64,000 nucleotides of DNA from Paenibacillus sacheonensis (GCF_009909195.1 NZ_JAAAMU010000012.1:1-64000), one strand, 5' to 3'. Counted from the stretch's first letter, positions 17,233 through 26,436 are shown. The notes: generated by a model from the letters alone, not told the origin. Made by a program: numbers and translations.

Positions 17233-17313
17233 GAGCAGCGGCAAATCAAACAAGTACATTTGAATTATCATGATCCTATTGGCACGCTGCAAAAGCATGC
17301 ATAGCCCAAAACA

Positions 17314-17382
17314 AAGCGGGGCGGATCGGACGTTGGCAGGGCAGCTGCCCTTAACGTCCTGATCCGCCCCGCTTCGCTTTTC
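17314..17382. terminator. Strong terminator between the ABC operon and fumC
   Basis: A stem of about 20 bp (AGCGGGGCGGATC...GATCCGCCCCGCT, extended by GACGTT/AACGTC) with an inner GGCAGGGCAGCTGCCC hairpin. It lies between convergent genes; a CGCTTTTC tail follows on the plus strand. Confidence 0.8.
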
Positions 17383-17394
17383 TATGCTCCCGCT

Positions 17395-18783
17395 CTACAC
17401 CATCGCGTCCGCGCGCACGACCTCATCGAACTTCTCGGCGGTAATCAGGCCGCTCCGAATGGCGGCTTCGCGCAGCGTCAGCCCTTCCTTGTGGGCCGTC
17501 TTCGCGATCGTCGCGGCATTCTCGTAGCCGATATGCGGATTCAGCGCCGTCACGAGCATGAGCGATTCATTGAGCAGCCGCGCGATCGCCTCGCGATTCG
17601 GCTCGATGCCCACGGCGCAATGCTCGTCGAAGGAGCGCATGGCATCGCCCAGCAGCCGCGCGGACTGCAGGAAATTGTGGATGATGACCGGCTTGAACAC
17701 GTTCAGCTCGAAATTGCCCTGGCTCGCGGCGAAGCCGATCGACGCGTCGTTGCCCATGACCTGGCAGACGACCATCGTCATCGCCTCGCACTGGGTCGGA
17801 TTCACCTTGCCGGGCATGATGGAGCTGCCCGGTTCGTTCTCGGGAATCCGCAGCTCGCCGATGCCGCAGCGCGGGCCGCTCGCCAGCCAGCGAACGTCGT
17901 TGGCGATCTTCATGAGATCCGCGGCCAGCGCTTTGAAAGCGCCGTGCACGAAGACGATCTCGTCATGGCTCGTCAGGGCATGGAATTTATTCGGCGCGCT
18001 GACGAACCGCTTGCCCGTCATGCCGCCGATCGCTTCGGCGACCTTCTCGCCGAAGCCCTGAGGCGCGTTCAGCCCCGTGCCGACGGCCGTGCCTCCGATG
18101 GCCAGCTCGCGGAGTTCTTCGCGGGCGATGCCGATGTTCCGCTCGGCCTTCTCCAGCATGCGGACCCAGCCGCTGATCTCTTGGCCGAGCGTGAGCGGCG
18201 TCGCATCCTGCAGATGCGTGCGGCCGATTTTGATTATGTCGGCGAAGGCTCTGCTCTTCTCCGCCAGCGTTGCCTTCAGCTGAGCGATCGCAGGCAGCAC
18301 CGTATCCTCGACGGCGATCAGCGCTGCCACGTGCATGGCGGTCGGGAAAGTGTCGTTGGAGCTTTGGGAACGGTTAACGTCATCGTTGGGGTGCACCTTG
18401 GCGCCTGCATCCTCCGTGTCGCCGCCCGCCAGCAGCTGGCCTGCCCGGCGCGCAATGACTTCGTTGACGTTCATGTTCGACTGCGTGCCGCTGCCGGTCT
18501 GCCAGACGGCGAGCGGGAATTCTCCATCCCATCGGCCTGCGATGATTTCGTCCGCCGCGGCCGTTATCGCCCCCGCCTTGGCTTCGTCCAGCTTGCCGAG
18601 CCCGCCGTTGACGGACGCCGCCGCCTTCTTCAAATAAGCGAACGCCTGAATGAGCTCGCGCGGCATTTTCTCCGTGCCGATCTTGAAGTTATGGAGACTG
18701 CGTTCGGTCTGCGCCCCCCACAGCCGGTTCGCGTCGACCTTGATTTCGCCCATGGAGTCTTTTTCGATTCGGTAATCCGCCAT
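17395..18783 (-). CDS. fumC: Class II fumarate hydratase
   Basis: A 462-residue fumarase C that interconverts fumarate and L-malate in the citric acid cycle. The superfamily signature '[16 protein letters not shown]' is present, as are '[16 protein letters not shown]' (active-site His) and the B-site region '[11 protein letters not shown]'. Length matches E. coli FumC (467). The ATG at 18783 is chosen because it gives the standard [14 protein letters not shown] start and has AAGGGGCAAGG upstream; a frame start at 18810 adds nine residues with no support. It is monocistronic, flanked by terminators. Confidence 0.96.
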   Translation of the reverse strand: MADYRIEKDSMGEIKVDANRLWGAQTERSLHNFKIGTEKMPRELIQAFAYLKKAAASVNGGLGKLDEAKAGAITAAADEIIAGRWDGEFPLAVWQTGSGTQSNMNVNEVIARRAGQLLAGGDTEDAGAKVHPNDDVNRSQSSNDTFPTAMHVAALIAVEDTVLPAIAQLKATLAEKSRAFADIIKIGRTHLQDATPLTLGQEISGWVRMLEKAERNIGIAREELRELAIGGTAVGTGLNAPQGFGEKVAEAIGGMTGKRFVSAPNKFHALTSHDEIVFVHGAFKALAADLMKIANDVRWLASGPRCGIGELRIPENEPGSSIMPGKVNPTQCEAMTMVVCQVMGNDASIGFAASQGNFELNVFKPVIIHNFLQSARLLGDAMRSFDEHCAVGIEPNREAIARLLNESLMLVTALNPHIGYENAATIAKTAHKEGLTLREAAIRSGLITAEKFDEVVRADAMV

Positions 18784-18867
18784 TATGCCTTGCCCCTTCC
18801 TCTGGTTCAAGTGATACGCTGCGCGCTTCTTATGTCCCTAACGCAATCTATGTCTATTATTCAAGTA

Positions 18868-18903
18868 AAGAGGCGATGCATGAATCACCATGCGCCGCCT
18901 CTC
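18868..18903 (-). terminator. Putative terminator after the thioesterase gene
   Basis: AGAGGCG pairs with CGCCTCT with additional pairing of CATG segments; on the minus strand the hairpin is followed by TTTACTTG. It lies just downstream of the stop at 18954. Confidence 0.5.
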
Positions 18904-18953
18904 GTTATGATTTCCTATTTATGGTCATGCGATACGGCCGAGTTCAGCCCGAT

Positions 18954-19373
18954 TCAGGACTGTTCCGGAAAATGCCGCCGCAGCTCCTCCGGGAGCGGCC
19001 GGCTCGTTCTTGCCTGCGCATCCATCGCGACGCAAGTGACGAGCGCATCCCCGCATCGTTCCCCCGCCTGATTCACGATGACCTGCTTCAGGACGTAGCT
19101 CGTGCTCCCCGCCCGCTCCGCCTCGGTCGTGATGAGGAGCCTGTCGCCCTGCCTGCATTCCTTACGATAATTGATGTTGATGTTCACCGTCACCGTCTGG
19201 ATGCCCATCGCAAGAAACGTCTCGTACGCGAGTCCCGACCGTTCATACCATTCCTCGCGGCCCCATTCCAAATACTCCAGGTACTTGGCATTGTTCACGT
19301 GTCCGTTGACATCGATCTCCGTCGAACGGACGACGATTTCTAGATTAACGCTGCCGCTGCCGATGCCATTCAC
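18954..19373 (-). CDS. Acyl-CoA thioesterase (4HBT hotdog family)
   Basis: A 139-residue single hotdog-fold protein of the YbgC/4-hydroxybenzoyl-CoA thioesterase type. It has the conserved 'TEIDVNGHVNNAKYLEYLEWGREEW', where the Asp and His region forms the active site, then 'ININYRKECRQGDRL'. It probably hydrolyses acyl-CoA or acyl-ACP in the cytosol; the chain specificity is unknown. The likely start is GTG at 19373 beside AAGGAGA; the spacing is tight, and an ATG two bases downstream is in the wrong frame. It is alone, 170 bases upstream of fumC on the same strand with a hairpin between them. Confidence 0.82.
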   Translation of the reverse strand: MNGIGSGSVNLEIVVRSTEIDVNGHVNNAKYLEYLEWGREEWYERSGLAYETFLAMGIQTVTVNININYRKECRQGDRLLITTEAERAGSTSYVLKQVIVNQAGERCGDALVTCVAMDAQARTSRPLPEELRRHFPEQS

Positions 19374-19653
19374 TCTCCTTCGCGGGGATGCGGCCCTGCT
19401 TGCAGCCGTCTTGTTATCGAACTGCTCCTATGGTAGCGCTCCGTGCGGGCGAAGTCAAAACGCCCGATTCGGATATGCTGCGCGCCATGCACCTTCCAGC
19501 AAGCAAACAAGCCTTATGAACGCAAAAAGTTGCACGAAATGCAACATTGTAGAGCCAAAACGAGGTTTCACCTGGTTTTAGAGCTGAAATGTTGTCCTTC
19601 ATGCAACGATGTGGAATTTACGCCTCATCCAAGCGGCAACTATGAATGAAGAC

Positions 19654-20142
19654 TTATTGATCGGCGTCCATCCGCATCGCTTGCCTGCCTAACGGAAGCG
19701 AAGACGTATCCGTCCTGCTCAACAGGCGCTCCACGGCATATACCAAGCCCAGTACGGCCACCAGACCCGCCAGCGAAGCGGCGACGGAAACCGGAGTAAC
19801 CCATAGAACGGCGGGATGCGTCAAGAAGGGAATCAGGGCCACGGCAATGATCGGCGGCGCGTTCAGCTTCATCGTCCGGACGAGCCAGATCGTCAATAGC
19901 GTGCAAATAAACAACGATACCGTGCCGCTGTCAACGGCGTACGCCATCGATCCGACGATCGAGGACAGCACCGCGCCGCAGGCGATGCCCGCCAGCTCCT
20001 TCATGCTCGGCGAACGGGTGATGAAGAGGAAGCCAAAGGCCCCAAGCGTCGGAAAAAACATCATATGCATGCCGGAGGAATGCGTGGACAGCCAATAGAT
20101 GAACATGATATATAAGCCCAAGCCAACGGATCTGATAAACAT
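19654..20142 (-). CDS. HPP-family membrane protein
   Basis: A 162-residue membrane protein with five hydrophobic segments. It carries the HPP-family type segments 'MMFFPTLGAFGFLFITRSPS' and 'NAPPIIAVALIPFLTHPA'. Some HPP proteins have been linked to nitrite transport in chloroplasts and cyanobacteria; the bacterial role is otherwise unknown. A hydrophilic tail of about 20 residues ends the protein. The ATG at 20142 has AGG 7 bases upstream, a weak site. It has no obvious operon partner. Confidence 0.75.
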   Translation of the reverse strand: MFIRSVGLGLYIMFIYWLSTHSSGMHMMFFPTLGAFGFLFITRSPSMKELAGIACGAVLSSIVGSMAYAVDSGTVSLFICTLLTIWLVRTMKLNAPPIIAVALIPFLTHPAVLWVTPVSVAASLAGLVAVLGLVYAVERLLSRTDTSSLPLGRQAMRMDADQ

Positions 20143-20365
20143 GAAGTCCTACCTTTCTCCCACTGGAATAGCAGCGTACAAACCTTACATGCGATAGCAG
20201 CTTTCAAGAGTTTAGATCAGTTCGGCGCCTGCGTCAATACCAAATTCGCGCCAGCTTGTCGAACCGGCCGATGAAGAGTCGTGACCTGCCGCCGGGTCCT
20301 TTGCGCTACAAAAAGGAATGGTTAGACAAGGCATCTCCGTTCCGAAACAAGCACCTCCGCGCATC

Positions 20366-20408
20366 AAAAAAAGGGATGGAGCAGCACAAACGCCTGCTCC
20401 ATCCCTTT
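20366..20408 (-). terminator. Terminator of the dgoD operon
   Basis: AAAGGGATGGAGCAG pairs with CTGCTCCATCCCTTT around a 9-base loop. On the minus strand it is followed by a run of seven T. It lies 14 bases past the dgoD stop codon. Confidence 0.85.
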
Positions 20409-20421
20409 GCTCGTCCCGCTT

Positions 20422-21555
20422 CTACCACTCCGCGAACGAGCCATCCTCGTACGCCAATCTCGGCGTATCCCAATCGCCGCCGTAACCGCGCTCGATCAAC
20501 GCTTCCTCGTTGATCTCGATGCCGAGGCCGGGACCCTGCGGAACGGCAATATTGCCCCCTTCGATCCGGAACGGCTGCTTCAGGTAGCCTTCGCCCAGAT
20601 CCCATTTCTCCGCCATGGAGGGATGCTCCTGGATGAGGAAATTCGGCGTGCAGGCATCGAGCTGCAGACACGAGGCCAGCGAGATCGGGCCGAGCGGATT
20701 ATGCGGCGCGACGGAGGCGTAATGCACCTCGGCCAGCGCGGCGATTTTGCGGCCCTCGAAGATGCCCCCGGCATGGCACAGGTCCGGCTGCACGATGGCG
20801 ACGGCCCCCTTCTCGAGCACCTCGCGGAAACCCCATCGCGTGAACAGCCGCTCGCCCGTCGCGATCGGAATGCTCGTCGACTGCGCGACGCGCAGCAGCG
20901 CATCCACGTTCTCCGGCAGGCAAGGCTCCTCGATGAACATCGGGTAATACGGCTCCAGCGCAGCCGCGAGCCGGATGGACATCGCCGGACTGACGCGCCC
21001 GTGGAAATCGATCGCGATGTCGAGCCCGCTGCCCGCCGCTGCGCGAATCGCCGCGAACTTCGAGGTCACGCCTTCCACGAAAGCGAGCGTGTCCACCTGC
21101 CGCACCGGCGCGTCGACGCCGATCTTGATCGCCGTGAATCCCGCTTCCATCCGCTTCTTCGCATTGAGCGCGATTTCGTCCGGAGTCGCTCCGCCGCAGT
21201 GGCTGTACATGCGAATCGTCTCTCGGCATTTGCCGCCTAGCATCTCGTAGACGGGCATGTTGTAGAACTTGCCCTTAATGTCCCACAGCGCCTGCTCGAT
21301 GCCGCTGATCGCGCTCACCAGGACCGGTCCGCCTCGGTAAAACGTGCCGCGGTACATCACTTGCCAGTGATGCTCGATGCGCAGCGGGTCCTGACCGATC
21401 AGATACCGCTTCAGCTCTTCGACCGCCGTCGCGACGGTCAGCGCCCGGCCTTCGACGATCGGCTCTCCCCAGCCGCAGATCCCCTCGTCCGTCTCGATCT
21501 TCAGAAACAGCCAGCGCGGCTTTACGTGATACAGCTTCATGGCGGTGATTTTCAT
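20422..21555 (-). CDS. dgoD: D-galactonate dehydratase family enzyme (enolase superfamily)
   Basis: A 377-residue mandelate racemase/muconate lactonizing-type enolase-superfamily protein. Residues align one-to-one with E. coli DgoD: metal ligands D183, E209 and E235 and general acid/base H185 and H285 (DFHGR, FIEEP, ATGER, APHNPLGP). It should dehydrate D-galactonate, or a closely related aldonate, to the 2-keto-3-deoxy acid. The ATG at 21555 gives MKITAMKLYHV, with GGGAGGAGA upstream; earlier ATGs have no support. It is the second gene of a two-gene unit after an SDR that could make the aldonic acid or lactone. The DgoK/DgoA steps are not in this window. Confidence 0.87.
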   Translation of the reverse strand: MKITAMKLYHVKPRWLFLKIETDEGICGWGEPIVEGRALTVATAVEELKRYLIGQDPLRIEHHWQVMYRGTFYRGGPVLVSAISGIEQALWDIKGKFYNMPVYEMLGGKCRETIRMYSHCGGATPDEIALNAKKRMEAGFTAIKIGVDAPVRQVDTLAFVEGVTSKFAAIRAAAGSGLDIAIDFHGRVSPAMSIRLAAALEPYYPMFIEEPCLPENVDALLRVAQSTSIPIATGERLFTRWGFREVLEKGAVAIVQPDLCHAGGIFEGRKIAALAEVHYASVAPHNPLGPISLASCLQLDACTPNFLIQEHPSMAEKWDLGEGYLKQPFRIEGGNIAVPQGPGLGIEINEEALIERGYGGDWDTPRLAYEDGSFAEW

Positions 21556-21682
21556 AACGCTTCGTCTCCTCCCGTGTCTTGGTCTTGAACTAGACATTGC
21601 TTGGTTCGTAGAACTCGCGATAAATGAAGGCAAATGCGATGTCTGGCCATTCCACGCCGACTCCCATCCGAGGACCGCCCTC

Positions 21683-22453
21683 CTACCCCTTATCCGCCCA
21701 AACCGGGAGCAGCGAGCCGCCGTCCATGTACATCGTCGTTCCCGTCATGTAGCCTGCATGATCGGACGAGAGGAACACGGCCGCTTCGCCGACCTCCGCC
21801 GTCGTCGCGAAGCGGCCAAGCGGAATACGCGAAGACACCTTGGCGATTCCGGCGCGCATGCGGTCGTCCTTGGGCTCGCCGAGCTGCGTGTAGCCCGGCG
21901 CGATGCCGACGACGCGGATCCCGTAGCCCGCCAGGTCGAGCGCCATGTTCTTGGTCAGCTTGTTCACCGCCGCCTTTGCCGCGGCATATACCGTCGCGTT
22001 AGACCACGTGCCCTCCGCATGGTTCGAGCTGATATGAATCAGAACGCCCTTCGTTCCTTGCTCCGCCATGATGCTCGCCGCACGCTGCGAGCAGAAATAC
22101 AGTCCTCTCAGATCGGTATTCATCACTTCGTCGAACAGCTCCGGGGTCGTTTCCAAGAAAGGCCGCATCCGCGTAATGCCCGAATTCGCCACGTGCACGT
22201 CCAGCCGGTCGAACGAAGCACGGAAGCCGGCGTACAGTCGATCCACGCCTTCGATCGTCGAGATATCCGCCTGAACCGCCTCCGATCGGAGTCCCATCGC
22301 GCGAATTTCCGCCACGACGGCTTCCGCTCCTTCCGCGCTGCGGTTGTAATTGACGCACACGTCATAGCCCGCCCGGGCAAAAGCCAGCGCAATGCCCCTG
22401 CCGATACCTCTGCCCGATCCGGTTACCAGTGCCACTTTGCGTTCCAACGTCAT
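21683..22453 (-). CDS. SDR-family oxidoreductase
   Basis: A 256-residue classical short-chain dehydrogenase. It has the nucleotide motif TGSGRGIGRG at residue 11, NSG, a catalytic Ser in 'IHISSNHAEG', YAAAK (Tyr and Lys) and 'MTGTTMYMDGGSLLPV' at the C-terminus. An uncharged residue follows the glycine motif and Asn/Arg (NYNRSAEGAE) follows beta-2, which favours NADP(H). It lies 127 bases upstream of dgoD on the same strand, so a sugar or aldonate dehydrogenase role is plausible. AGAGGAGATGAGGG precedes the ATG. Confidence 0.88.
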   Translation of the reverse strand: MTLERKVALVTGSGRGIGRGIALAFARAGYDVCVNYNRSAEGAEAVVAEIRAMGLRSEAVQADISTIEGVDRLYAGFRASFDRLDVHVANSGITRMRPFLETTPELFDEVMNTDLRGLYFCSQRAASIMAEQGTKGVLIHISSNHAEGTWSNATVYAAAKAAVNKLTKNMALDLAGYGIRVVGIAPGYTQLGEPKDDRMRAGIAKVSSRIPLGRFATTAEVGEAAVFLSSDHAGYMTGTTMYMDGGSLLPVWADKG

Positions 22454-22863
22454 CCCTCATCTCCTCTAAGCATTGTTTTTCTTGATTGCTCCCTTGCTTC
22501 ATTGTTTCTTCGCCAGTACGCATTCCCAAATTTCCCCACTCCATTTCCTTCTTCGCTTTGCAATGCGTCATTCCTTCTTCGCTTTGAAATTCCGCCTTCC
22601 GCGCTTCGCGCTCGGTGATGCGCGTGCATCGCAAGCACGGATGAACCTGATGAAATTTCCGAAGCCATGACGATTCGCCCGTCGGCTTACCGCGGCTAGG
22701 CTTTTGAATTCATAAACGTGATGTCAACAAAAGAGCTCCGTCCCATGATCGGGACGGAGCTCTTTCCTGACGCCTATCGGCATCCGCTATGATCGCCGAA
22801 GGGGAGCGACCGGCGTTAATCTCGTTCGATTCTAATTCGGCATAACAGTCCGAAACGCGTGCG
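22454..22863. other. Gene-free stretch between SDR and secreted-protein genes
   Basis: No convincing gene was seen. A 17-bp direct repeat (ATTCCTTCTTCGCTTTG) occurs twice around 22550-22590, and a strong hairpin with A/T flanks lies at 22729-22765. Confidence 0.6.
22729..22765. terminator. Intrinsic terminator
   Basis: AAAGAGCTCCGTCCC and GGGACGGAGCTCTTT form a perfect 15-bp stem around a 6-base loop. It probably ends transcription of the secreted-protein gene on the minus strand. Confidence 0.8.
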
Positions 22864-23325
22864 CTATTTGCCGGTAAACTCGCGCGAGCCGTTATCGCCG
22901 CTATACGGCGGAGCATTCGGAGCCGTTACGTAACAAATGATCAGTTTGTACGATTTGCCCGCCGGGATCGGCTGCTTGAAGGTCAGGATGAAGCTCGTAT
23001 TCGTCGTGTCCGCCGTCGTAATCGTCACTTTGTCCGCGGTCAGCGCGTTGCCGGGACTGACGCGGTCGTTCATGCCTAGCGTCGCGATGCCGGTCGGCAT
23101 CGTTTCGGTCGTGCTTTGTATCCAGTAGTTGCCGGGCGTAATGCCTTTGGTCCCGTCGACTCGCTGGTCGTAAGTCACTTTCAACTGGTTAGGGGCAATC
23201 TGCTGAAGATCCTTGAGCATGGGGATCGTTTCGGCGTTCGCGCCATGGGGAAGGGCAAATGCGAGAAGCAGTGCCAAAGCGAAACCAACGGCCGCCTTTA
23301 TCTTGCCGCTTATGTACTTGTGCAT
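22864..23325 (-). CDS. Secreted hypothetical protein with Ig-like domain
   Basis: A 153-residue protein with a clear signal peptide (KYISGKIKAAVGFALALLLAFALPHGANA, cleavage after ANA near residue 31). The mature part is a beta-rich domain of about 120 residues (QLKVTYDQRVDG, SFILTFKQPIPAGKSYKLIICYV). It resembles the SbsA-type Ig-like domains of surface-layer and exported proteins. I do not recognise a specific family or function. The ATG at 23325 has AAAGGAGG 8 bases upstream; an overlapping ATG 4 bases earlier is out of frame. It lacks SLH motifs and a sortase signal, so it is likely released. Confidence 0.75.
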   Translation of the reverse strand: MHKYISGKIKAAVGFALALLLAFALPHGANAETIPMLKDLQQIAPNQLKVTYDQRVDGTKGITPGNYWIQSTTETMPTGIATLGMNDRVSPGNALTADKVTITTADTTNTSFILTFKQPIPAGKSYKLIICYVTAPNAPPYSGDNGSREFTGK

Positions 23326-23411
23326 ACATGGATCCTCCTTTATTCCGCTTGTTTTAGAACAGCTTTGGACGTAAGGAGGTTTCCACCAAATGGGACAAAT
23401 TATGCAGCCGC

Positions 23412-23441
23412 GAAAAAGGCGCCGTTCCAAGGAACGACGCC
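23412..23441 (-). terminator. Terminator of the Bax-inhibitor gene
   Basis: On the minus strand GGCGTCGTTCC pairs with GGAACGGCGCC and is followed by TTTTT. It is about 57 bases past the stop codon. Confidence 0.8.
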
Positions 23442-23497
23442 CCTAACGCCTAGCTGCGCGTCGCGGCATGCAAGTGACGAGCGCGCGATGCGCGGTG

Positions 23498-24235
23498 CTA
23501 TCTGCTCCGCAGCTTCGAGAGCAGGCGGAGAATCTCGATGTACAGCCAGACGAGCGTCACGATCAGCCCGAATGCGCCGTACCATTCCATGTACTTCGGA
23601 GCGCCTCGCTCCGCGCCCTGCTCGATGAAGTCGAAATCTAGCACGAGGTTCAGCGCGGCGACAACCACGATCACGAGCGAAATGCCGATGCCGATAAGGC
23701 TACTGTCATGCAGGTAAGGAACCGTGACGTCAAACATGCCCAGCACCATGCTTACGAGATAAAGCAGCGCGATACCGGCCGTAGCCGCAAAGACGCCAAG
23801 CTTGAAATTCTCGGTCGCCCGGATGATCCGCGTCTTGTACGCGACCAGCAGCGCGAAGAATACGCACATCGTGACAAGCGCCGCCTGCAGCGTAATCCCG
23901 CCGTACGATGACTCATACGTTGCGCTGAGCGCACCGAGGAACGCGCCCTCCAGCGCGGCATAGACCGGCACCAGGAACGGTGCGGTACGCGGTTTGAAGC
24001 TGATGATCAGCGCGCAGATCAAGCCGCCGATCGCCCCGCCGATGACGTATGGCATCACGTCGTGGCCCTTGAAGTACATGCTCCAAGTCGCGAACGCGGC
24101 GCCGAGCAGCACCGCCAGCGTAATGAACGTTTTGTTCACGGTGCCGTCGATCGTCATCCGGTCCGCGCCGGAATGCGAGCCCGTGCGGTCGAACGTTTTC
24201 TCGTTTAAGGTTGGATTGCCGCTTCTGCCTAACAT
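23498..24235 (-). CDS. Bax inhibitor-1/YccA family membrane protein
   Basis: A 245-residue membrane protein with seven hydrophobic segments and a 40-residue cytosolic N-terminus (GNPTLNEKTFDRTG). The family features are 'FLGALSATYES' and the C-terminal acidic positions 'LVLDFDFIEQGAERGAPKYMEWYGAFGL'. In the B. subtilis homologue conserved Asp residues form a pH-sensitive calcium leak. Its physiological role in bacteria is unsettled. The start at 24235 gives the typical MLGRSGNPTL opening. It is monocistronic with a terminator behind it. Confidence 0.9.
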   Translation of the reverse strand: MLGRSGNPTLNEKTFDRTGSHSGADRMTIDGTVNKTFITLAVLLGAAFATWSMYFKGHDVMPYVIGGAIGGLICALIISFKPRTAPFLVPVYAALEGAFLGALSATYESSYGGITLQAALVTMCVFFALLVAYKTRIIRATENFKLGVFAATAGIALLYLVSMVLGMFDVTVPYLHDSSLIGIGISLVIVVVAALNLVLDFDFIEQGAERGAPKYMEWYGAFGLIVTLVWLYIEILRLLSKLRSR

Positions 24236-24674
24236 TGCTTGACCACCTCATCGTCATTTTTTACCAAGTATATCATAATCCGGGCGATTTAGAACAAGCC
24301 CATCTCCCGGGTCACGGCATCTGCAGCCGCGCGGAATAACCATTAACGTAACTTGCGCCGCGCGCATTTCCTTTCTAACCCTCCCGGCTAGAGCAGCGTA
24401 CCAAGCAGAACGATAGGCGAGGCAGGAGCGGCATTGCTCTTGCCTCGCTTTTTTGCGGTCGCAGCCGGCCATCGCGGGCGGCCAGCGGCGTAGGTTGCAA
24501 GCCGCCGCCATGTAAGCTCCGCCCGCCGCCGCGGCTGCTGCGATTGAATACCATCGGAATGCCCCTGTAAACTGGACGATCCCCCTATTCAGCCCGTAAT
24601 GCGCAAGCAGTATAGTAGGCACGTAACTGCTTTTCGGCGAGGGTTGTCAGCATGGACTGGAGGCGCATGGACGC
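24236..24674. other. Gene-free stretch holding an orphan plus-strand terminator
   Basis: No gene is supported here; reading frames lack ribosome sites and family features. The only clear element is the plus-strand terminator at 24418-24456, with no plus-strand gene in front of it. Confidence 0.55.
24418..24456 (+). terminator. Intrinsic terminator without an upstream gene
   Basis: GCGAGGCAGGAGC pairs with GCTCTTGCCTCGC (one wobble) and is followed by six T. The nearest plus-strand gene upstream is far away, so it may end a small RNA or a leader. Confidence 0.75.
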
Positions 24675-25835
24675 ATGGAAATGAAATGGACGCATTTTTC
24701 GATCGACGCGGATCTGCCGGGGAAAGCCTGGGGCACGGGCGGAATCGGATTGGGGGATTTCGACGGGGACGGCGATTTGGACGTCATCGTATCCCGCAGG
24801 GAAACACTAACGGCTTATTGGTTCGAACGCAAGGATGACGACACGTGGATCCGGCATATCATCGGCTCCTCGGAGCAGTTGGGAGGCGATGCGCTGGGCG
24901 GTGTTGCCGTCGACGTCGATCAGGACGGATGGCTGGACTACGTCACCAACGGCATCTGGTTCAAGAACCCCGGCAATTTGGCGGAGAATCCGGATACCCC
25001 GTGGGAGGCCCATCCTTTCGAGGGAGGCGGGCACGATATTATAGCGGCGGACATCAACGGCGACGGCAAAATGGATATCGTCTGCTACGATGGCAAGACG
25101 CTGTCATGGTTCGATACGTCGAACGGGCTGTTCCGGACGATCATCTGCGAAGGCCGAGATGATCATGGCGGCGTCGCTCCGTGCGGCGTGGGCGATCTGG
25201 CCGGCAACGGATATGCCGACATCGTGCTTCCCGGCGTCTGGTTCGAGAACCCGGGCAACGGCTACGGGGAATGGAAACGCCATGAATGGCCGCACCGGCC
25301 GATTCCGAATGCCGCTTACGGGACATGCATCCGCGCATGGGTCGTCGATATCAACGGCGACGGCGTGAACGATATCGTCTACACCGACTGCGATACCGGC
25401 TACTCGCATGTGTATTGGGCCGAGAATTTGGGCGGCGGCGAACGCTGGATCGTCCATCAGCTTCCCGATCCGCCGGGGCATCCCGATACGGGCTCCTTCC
25501 ATTCGCTTGCGGTCGCCGACTTCAACCATGACGGCGTCCTGGAGATTTTCGCAGCGGAGCAGGAGGATCCGGACCGGGGCATGATGAACGGCGGCAAGCT
25601 GCCGATGAAGCCGCTGGATCTCAAGGAGCGCGGCGTCATCTGGGTGAACAAGGGCGAGAAGGGACTGCCGCGCTTCGAGCCGATCGTCATCCACGAAGGC
25701 CGGCCGGGCTGGCATGACGCGGTCATCGGCGACGTTAACGGCAATGGCAGTATGGATATCGTCAGCAAAGTATGGAATGCCAGCGGTCCGAACTATCACG
25801 TGGATTACTGGCGAAACGATACGTTATTGAAGTAA
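24675..25835 (+). CDS. VCBS/FG-GAP repeat protein
   Basis: A 386-residue protein made of repeated calcium-binding loops of the D-x-D/N-G-D-x-D type: DFDGDGDLDVIV, DINGDGKMDIVC, DINGDGVNDIVY, DFNHDGVLEIFA and DVNGNGSMDIVS. These predict a seven-bladed beta-propeller like integrin alpha or some polysaccharide lyases. Trp/Phe 'WFENPGNG' repeats are also present. There is no signal peptide, which is unusual for this fold. The ATG at 24675 is used; 24681 is an equally possible start, and GGAGG is 12 bases upstream. It is a single gene followed by a terminator. The enzymatic role is unknown. Confidence 0.82.
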   Translation: MEMKWTHFSIDADLPGKAWGTGGIGLGDFDGDGDLDVIVSRRETLTAYWFERKDDDTWIRHIIGSSEQLGGDALGGVAVDVDQDGWLDYVTNGIWFKNPGNLAENPDTPWEAHPFEGGGHDIIAADINGDGKMDIVCYDGKTLSWFDTSNGLFRTIICEGRDDHGGVAPCGVGDLAGNGYADIVLPGVWFENPGNGYGEWKRHEWPHRPIPNAAYGTCIRAWVVDINGDGVNDIVYTDCDTGYSHVYWAENLGGGERWIVHQLPDPPGHPDTGSFHSLAVADFNHDGVLEIFAAEQEDPDRGMMNGGKLPMKPLDLKERGVIWVNKGEKGLPRFEPIVIHEGRPGWHDAVIGDVNGNGSMDIVSKVWNASGPNYHVDYWRNDTLLK

Positions 25836-25861
25836 CGGGTGCGAAAGCTTGCCGAAGCGAA

Positions 25862-25907
25862 GGGCAGTCCGAATGTCATCTGAGATGACTCGGGCTGCCT
25901 TTTTTGC
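25862..25907 (+). terminator. Terminator of the VCBS-repeat gene
   Basis: GGCAGTCCGAATGTCATC pairs with GATGACTCGGGCTGCC (minor mismatches) and ends in six T. Confidence 0.85.
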
Positions 25908-26013
25908 GTAGAAGAGGAAGTAAAAGAGGTTGCCGGCAAGGCACGCTCCCCCGCTCGGCGTAGTCGCTGGGCTAATCGCACATTAGCACCTTGCTTGCGA
26001 TTGCTTAACTGGT

Positions 26014-26202
26014 GAAATAAATGCAATTGTGCACCTATTTTTCTCGATTTGACCTACGTTTGAGGAATAAGTGCAAATCTGCACTTATTTCGATTCAAAC
26101 GGCCTCATTCTCCGCGAAACCAATGAAATAGCTGCATGATTGCACTTATTTTTCCACTATTGTCGATTTTTCCGAAAATAGTTGCATATTTGCACTTATT
26201 TC
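26014..26202. repeat. Array of four short dyad repeats
   Basis: Four copies of a dyad with consensus AATAagTGCAnnnnTGCACTTATTT lie at 26014, 26065, 26125 and 26174 (phases 51, 60 and 49 bases). The second copy, AATAAGTGCA-aatc-TGCACTTATT, is a perfect inverted repeat. The spacers differ, so the dyad is the conserved part. The array fills the gap between convergent genes and does not encode protein. Confidence 0.85.
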
Positions 26203-26436
26203 CTCCTACAGCAGCTAACGGACGGGCCTCGAAACCCTAAAAGGGGCTGTCCCTAAGCCAACGGCTGAAACAACCCTTGTGCTTGTTTGCTTGCGCCTGC
26301 TGGCCGAGGCCTCTTTACTTCGGACTGCAATGCCCGCTCGCCCGAGTCGCCTAAGTCCGTTTGCCTGCATCATGCGCCTGCGCCATCGAAACCATTCCCC
26401 CTGCGCGTCCGCGCCTACGCCTACGCACCTTACCAA

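Noticed and set aside
26014..26202. CRISPR array
   Set aside because: Repeats are short dyads with spacers of uneven length (about 20-35 bases), too few and too variable, and there are no cas genes.
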